DNA from: JBAXTZ01 sp037129925
GTDB taxonomy: Bacteria; Bacillota; Negativicutes; JBAXTZ01
Length of the DNA stretch: 64,000 bases
NCBI GenBank assembly: GCA_037129925.1
Contig: JBAXTZ010000002.1
Coordinates: 1-64,000, forward strand
Reading direction: 5' to 3'
Of this stretch, positions 59,864 through 64,000 are shown piece after piece. The translations under genes and the position numbers were made by a program. Every line of letters begins with the position of its first letter. The first letter of the stretch is position 1. The notes beneath the pieces were generated by a model. The model saw nothing but the letters and a program-made list of their open reading frames with translations, had not been told where the DNA came from and ran no database searches.

Positions 59864-62809
59864 ATGCGCATATATGACTATGCCAAGAAAATGGAAATCG
59901 AGAATAAATTGATTTTAGAGGCTTTGGAAAACAATGGTGTTATCGGAAAAAAATCATCGAATAGCTTAAGTGCTGATGAAATTAAGTTGTTAGACGGTGT
60001 TTTTTCTGGATCAGTCTCAAAAACTGAATCAAAAGCTACAGAGACTGTGGCAATTGAGACGCGGACTGCCCAGCAGCCGGGCGCGCCTGTTCGGCGTGTT
60101 ACGATTGGTTTAGATACAAAACACCGTTATGATTCCCGAAAAATTTTGGAAATCAATGCTCGGTTAAGCAATGCTCATGAACGGCAAGCTGTAGCCACAG
60201 CACAACCGCCGACGATGACTCGAGAACAGCGTGAATGGCAGGAAAAACAAAAAATGGAGCAACAAAAATCGGTGACCGATACAGTAAGCCCGACAAAACC
60301 TGTCGAAGTCGTAAGCGAAGCTCCAGTGGTTAAGCCGACGATAGTTGTTAAGAATTCCGGTGAAAATACCGCGTCCCGAGATCAATTACCGCCTCAGGAT
60401 CATCAGCTACCAAGTGAAGCACGACAACCTGAGCTTGTAAAACCTCCGGAGCAACCGACGCGTCCATTATATAATCACAATCCGCGACCTTATGATCCGA
60501 ACGGTACTATTCCGTCAAAGCCAGGTTGTCAACCTGGACGGATGGACAGCCGTCCTTATCAAAGTAATCCGATTGTTAGTAATCAACGTCCTCCATACCA
60601 AAACAATACTTCGACAGGTACAAGTGGTGGGTATCAAGGTGGACAGCGACCGCCGTATCAAAGCAACAATGCATCCGGTACTGGCGGATATCAAGGCGGA
60701 CAGCGGCCGCCGTATCAAAGTAACAATACATCCGGCACTGGCGGTTATCAAGGCGGTCAGCGTCCGCCGTATCAAAGCGGTCCGCGACCGGCGTTTGGAC
60801 AAAATCGTCCGCCGTTTGATAAAGATAAAGACGGTGATGCAAAACCCCAGTACAATAGCACTCGTCGTCCGACAAAACCGGCTGCAACGCCTGAAATAGC
60901 CGCGCTCAATAAAGCGCCGCGCAAGAGCAATAATGTCATCGATAAGAATAAGAAATTCGGTGATAAACGCGATAAACGCGCAGAAAATGCTACTAAACTT
61001 GATAAACACTATCGCGGTCGCAATCAGCGCACCAACTATGTTCAGACGACACAAAAAATTGATACTCGCCCCAAAAATATCAAAATTCTTGGTAACATTG
61101 CTGTAAACGAATTTGCTTCCAAAATGGGCGTAACCTCCAGCCAAGTAATTATGAAATTGATGAAACATGGTATTATGGCGACCCTTAATCAAGAGATTGA
61201 TTTGGAAACAGCAATGGTAGTTGGCGAAGATTTCGGTGTGACTGTTGAAGAGTTGCCACCGGAGGCTGATCCGACTGAAATCATCGAAATAGTCGATTCT
61301 GCCGCTGACTTGATGGTGCGTCCGCCGGTTGTAACCGTAATGGGTCATGTTGATCATGGTAAAACTTCATTACTTGACGCTATTCGTTCTACAAGAGTGG
61401 TAGCCGGCGAAGCCGGTGGGATAACCCAACACATCGGAGCCTATCAGGTTACTTGTCATGGAAAGAAAATTGCATTTTTGGATACCCCGGGACATGAAGC
61501 ATTCACTGCAATGCGTGCCAGGGGCGCTCAGGCTACCGATATAGCGATTTTGGTTGTAGCGGCCGACGATGGTGTTATGCCACAGACTATTGAGGCGATA
61601 AATCATGCCAAAGCCGCCGGAGTACCGGTAATCGTTGCAATAAACAAGATGGACAAGGAAGGCGCAAATCCTGAACGAGTAAAGCAACAGTTGACCGAAT
61701 ATGGTCTACAATCCGAGGATTGGGGTGGCGAGACAATCATGGTTCCGGTTTCAGCGCAAAAGCGTACCGGTATCAATGAGTTGTTAGAGATGATTCTTTT
61801 AGTCGCTGAAATGAACGATTATCAAGCAAATCCAAATCGTCCGGCGCAAGGTATAGTCATTGAGGCGCAGTTAGATAAAGGGCGTGGTCCGGTAGCAACA
61901 ATAATGGTTCAAAAAGGAACCCTGCATATTGGTGACACGGTAATTGCCGGTTCTGCTTATGGTAATGTCCGCGCGATGTTCAACGATCGCGGTGAGCGTA
62001 TTAAAAAGGCCGGTCCTTCAGTACCAGTAGAAATACTTGGTTTGAACAATGTTCCAGATGCCGGCGACACTGTTTTGTGCGTAGATGAAAAAATCGCCCG
62101 TGCTGTTGCTGACAAGCGGTCGGCTAAGCGGAGAATGGACGAACAACGGTCAACTGCTAAAGTTTCGCTCGAAGATTTGTTTAAGCAAATTCAAGATGGA
62201 AACTTAAAAGATCTGAATATCGTAGTTAAGGCCGACGTTCAGGGTTCAGTTGAAGCGCTTAAACAGTCGCTGGAAAAAATAACCAGCGAAGAAGTACGAG
62301 TTAATATCGTACACGCTGCTGTTGGCGCAATCACTGAGTCAGATGTGAATTTGGCCGCAGCTGCCAACGCTTATATCATTGGCTTCAGCGTTCGACCGGA
62401 TAATAACGCTCGTAAAGCTGCGGAAGAAAAGAATGTAGACATTCGCATGTATCGCGTAATATATGATGCAATAAATGACGTTGAGACTGCCATAAAAGGA
62501 ATGCTGGCGCCGAGATTCAAAGAAGTTATCCAGGGTAAAGTTGAAATTCGCAAGGTGTATGATACATCCAAGGGAATATTTGCCGGCTGTTACGTCCTTG
62601 AAGGCAAGGTTACTAATCAATCCAGTGTTCGATTGGTTCGTGAAAATATTGTATTGCATGAAGGCAAGGTAGATTCTTTGCGACGCTTTAAGGATGATGT
62701 CAAAGAGGTCGCCACTGGATATGAGTGCGGCATTGTTTTAGCAAAATTCCGCGAAATTCATGAAGGTGATGTACTGGAAGTCTTCATCATGGAAGAAATC
62801 GCACGCTAA
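59864..62809 (+). CDS. infB: Translation initiation factor IF-2
   Basis: IF-2 brings initiator tRNA to the ribosome. The 981-residue protein begins with an IF2N motif (MRIYDYAKKMEIENKLILEA in part). A long disordered linker (about 50-400) is rich in Pro, Gln, Gly and Asn and holds three 19-residue repeats. A second IF2N-like domain lies near 405-460. The GTPase starts near residue 490, with VMGHVDHGKTS, DTPGHEAFTAM and NKMDKEGANPE. Domains II-IV complete it, with the fMet-tRNA-binding C-terminus. It begins with ATG one base after the ylxQ stop, preceded by GGAGGTG. Confidence 0.97.
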   Translation: MRIYDYAKKMEIENKLILEALENNGVIGKKSSNSLSADEIKLLDGVFSGSVSKTESKATETVAIETRTAQQPGAPVRRVTIGLDTKHRYDSRKILEINARLSNAHERQAVATAQPPTMTREQREWQEKQKMEQQKSVTDTVSPTKPVEVVSEAPVVKPTIVVKNSGENTASRDQLPPQDHQLPSEARQPELVKPPEQPTRPLYNHNPRPYDPNGTIPSKPGCQPGRMDSRPYQSNPIVSNQRPPYQNNTSTGTSGGYQGGQRPPYQSNNASGTGGYQGGQRPPYQSNNTSGTGGYQGGQRPPYQSGPRPAFGQNRPPFDKDKDGDAKPQYNSTRRPTKPAATPEIAALNKAPRKSNNVIDKNKKFGDKRDKRAENATKLDKHYRGRNQRTNYVQTTQKIDTRPKNIKILGNIAVNEFASKMGVTSSQVIMKLMKHGIMATLNQEIDLETAMVVGEDFGVTVEELPPEADPTEIIEIVDSAADLMVRPPVVTVMGHVDHGKTSLLDAIRSTRVVAGEAGGITQHIGAYQVTCHGKKIAFLDTPGHEAFTAMRARGAQATDIAILVVAADDGVMPQTIEAINHAKAAGVPVIVAINKMDKEGANPERVKQQLTEYGLQSEDWGGETIMVPVSAQKRTGINELLEMILLVAEMNDYQANPNRPAQGIVIEAQLDKGRGPVATIMVQKGTLHIGDTVIAGSAYGNVRAMFNDRGERIKKAGPSVPVEILGLNNVPDAGDTVLCVDEKIARAVADKRSAKRRMDEQRSTAKVSLEDLFKQIQDGNLKDLNIVVKADVQGSVEALKQSLEKITSEEVRVNIVHAAVGAITESDVNLAAAANAYIIGFSVRPDNNARKAAEEKNVDIRMYRVIYDAINDVETAIKGMLAPRFKEVIQGKVEIRKVYDTSKGIFAGCYVLEGKVTNQSSVRLVRENIVLHEGKVDSLRRFKDDVKEVATGYECGIVLAKFREIHEGDVLEVFIMEEIAR
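60626..60793 (+). repeat. 57-bp tandem repeats inside infB
   Basis: Two full units and one partial unit encode GGYQGGQRPPYQSNNxSGT. The units differ mostly at third codon positions (for example CGA/CGG/CGT for Arg), so the repeat is kept at protein level and is not a very recent expansion. Confidence 0.85.
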
Positions 62810-62820
62810 TCTAATAATCA

Positions 62821-62846
62821 GCCTCCTGCATTCAGGAGGCTTTTTT
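62821..62846 (+). terminator. Intrinsic terminator after infB
   Basis: GCCTCCTG pairs with CAGGAGGC across a four-base loop, followed by T6. Because rbfA follows within 14 bases, it probably attenuates rather than ends the operon. Confidence 0.8.
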
Positions 62847-62859
62847 GTAAGGAGTTATT

Positions 62860-63207
62860 GTGAGTCAGTTAAGAGTAGAGAAAGTGCAAGAATTTATCAA
62901 GCAGGAAATTAGTAGTATACTTATCGACGGACTAAAAGACCCGCGTGTCGGTTTTGTAACTGTCACCCGCGTAGAGTGTTCACGCGATTTGCGATTGGGA
63001 AAAGTATTTTTTTCGGTACTGGGTGATAAAACTAAGCGAGCCAGTACCATGGAGGCATTGAATCACGCTAAGGGGTATATTCGTAGTACAGTTGGCAAAG
63101 CGTTGAATATTCGCTTTACGCCGGAATTGGCATTTCATTTGGATGAATCGCTGGATGCTGGCGAAAATATTCAACGGCTGTTGAATGAAGCTAATAATAA
63201 GGTATAA
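62860..63207 (+). CDS. rbfA: Ribosome-binding factor A
   Basis: RbfA is a KH-like 30S maturation factor. The 115-residue protein has KVQEFIKQEISSILIDGLKD in its first helix, DPRVGFVTVTRVECSRDLR and FTPELAFHLDESLDAGENI, which are standard family motifs. The GTG start follows AAGGAG. It continues the infB operon and is followed five bases later by the DHH phosphoesterase gene. Confidence 0.95.
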   Translation: MSQLRVEKVQEFIKQEISSILIDGLKDPRVGFVTVTRVECSRDLRLGKVFFSVLGDKTKRASTMEALNHAKGYIRSTVGKALNIRFTPELAFHLDESLDAGENIQRLLNEANNKV

Positions 63208-63212
63208 CGAAT

Positions 63213-64000
63213 ATGAATGAACGACTAGTTAATAACGCAAGACGTGCTGGTTGTGCAATAAATGAGGCGACAAGCTTCGTTTTGACAACACATTTAAACC
63301 ATGATGCTGATGGTATCGGGTCGATGCTAGCGCTTTATCATGTATTAATTGGTCTGAACAAAAAAGTTCGGATGGTCTTAAATGAACCGTTTTCAGAAAA
63401 TCTAACTTTTTTGGAAGGCTATGAAGCTATAGAAAATTGTGCAGGACAGAGTATTAGTTGTGATTTGCTAATAGTTCTGGATATTGATTGCGCCGACTTA
63501 AACAGACGCGGGACAAAAGGCTCCAGAATCGATTATCGTCAGTTGTTTTGCATTGATCATCATGCTTCAAATCGTTGCGCGTCAATATTGTGTTTAGTCG
63601 ATACTACTGTAGCGGCAACTGGTGAGTTATTGTATGATTTGCTAGGATTAGCAAGCATTAATATTAACAAAATTGTCGCTGATTGTTTGTTTGTGGCAAT
63701 TTCGACTGATTGCGGAAGTTTTCGCTATTCCAACACAACTTCTAAAACCATGCGAATCGCAGCGGCACTGATCGATAAAGGCGTGCGACCGGAAATATCT
63801 AACGAAGCAATAGAATCTAAATCATTTGCGAATACAATTGCTTTATCCAAAATACTCAGTTCTTTGGAAATATTTGAAGAGCATATTGTAGTTTTGACTA
63901 TCAATAATGAGTTATTAGTATCATTGGATGATGATTCCGACAACTATGTTGATTATGCCCGTAAGGTTACGGGTTGTAATGCGGCGGTGCTGTTCAAAGA
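63213..64000 (+). CDS. nrnA: DHH-family phosphoesterase (NrnA-like oligoribonuclease/pAp phosphatase), partial
   Basis: The frame is open from the ATG to the window edge (262 codons seen), so the C-terminal DHHA1 domain is cut off. The N-terminal DHH domain shows LTTHLNHDADGIGSMLAL (metal-binding motif I), LIVLDIDCAD (motif II), and CIDHHASN (the DHH motif). Homologues after rbfA are bifunctional nanoRNases and pAp phosphatases. The usual motif-I sequence is HxxPDGDA; here Asn-His-Asp-Ala-Asp-Gly keeps the two aspartates. The start has only a weak AAGGTATAACG site. Confidence 0.88.
   Translation, partial: MNERLVNNARRAGCAINEATSFVLTTHLNHDADGIGSMLALYHVLIGLNKKVRMVLNEPFSENLTFLEGYEAIENCAGQSISCDLLIVLDIDCADLNRRGTKGSRIDYRQLFCIDHHASNRCASILCLVDTTVAATGELLYDLLGLASININKIVADCLFVAISTDCGSFRYSNTTSKTMRIAAALIDKGVRPEISNEAIESKSFANTIALSKILSSLEIFEEHIVVLTINNELLVSLDDDSDNYVDYARKVTGCNAAVLFK

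Overview
The window looks like chromosome from a diderm Firmicute, most plausibly a member of the Negativicutes. Three things point there. The informational genes are Firmicutes-type: a PolC replicase, the rimP-nusA-ylxR-ylxQ-infB-rbfA operon, the uppS-cdsA-dxr-rseP-ispG-proS string, a SpoVD-like transpeptidase, a SpoVB-like flippase and a perfect CIRCE operator. The cell also has an outer membrane, shown by two signal-peptide beta-barrel paralogues ending in an aromatic residue and by a type I secretion system with an RTX substrate. Isoprenoids come from the MEP pathway (dxr, ispG). The genus is not resolved. No tRNA, rRNA or CRISPR array was seen, and no gene-free stretch exceeds 300 bases.

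Layout. 1-5.8 kb: end of a flippase gene, two tandem outer-membrane proteins, proBA (minus strand) and an NAD(P)H-hydrate dehydratase. 5.9-12.8 kb: a protein-quality-control cluster (CIRCE-groES-groEL, a YibQ-like divergent polysaccharide deacetylase, a CbpA-type DnaJ, clpB). 12.8-23.9 kb: a DUF4870-like membrane protein, a two-domain PPK2 kinase, a PASTA-containing transpeptidase, hinT, rpsO, pnp with a long leader hairpin, gamma-carbonic anhydrase-like protein, ndk, cobalamin adenosyltransferase, an EF-G-like GTPase and an orphan lasso-B2-like protein. 23.9-29.1 kb: trxB, smc and a DJ-1/PfpI gene.

29.1-46.7 kb is an accessory island for type I secretion. It holds a small membrane protein, an HlyB-like ABC exporter with a cysteine-less C39-like domain, HlyD, an inverse-autotransporter-like barrel, a secreted TPR protein, a 531-residue RTX-related protein, a membrane protein, and a 2881-residue RTX protein. 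The giant protein carries a FrpC-like Asp-Pro self-processing module, a subtilisin-like (S8) protease domain, a P domain and many calcium-binding repeats. The 531-residue protein has a 93 percent identical copy of the self-processing module and stops at the first RTX repeat. An 80-bp repeat with a conserved hairpin precedes each accessory-gene plus RTX-gene pair, so the island looks built from duplicated cassettes. This is the most novel part of the window.

46.7-64 kb returns to the housekeeping core: rplS with a probable L19 leader, uppS-cdsA-dxr-rseP-ispG-proS, polC, and the rimP-nusA-infB operon ending in a DHH phosphoesterase cut by the window edge. The PolC appears to lack the usual inserted proofreading exonuclease domain, and its reading frame is broken by an apparent one-base deletion. 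Several starts given here are internal to the longest open frames because a clear ribosome-binding site and family length favour them.
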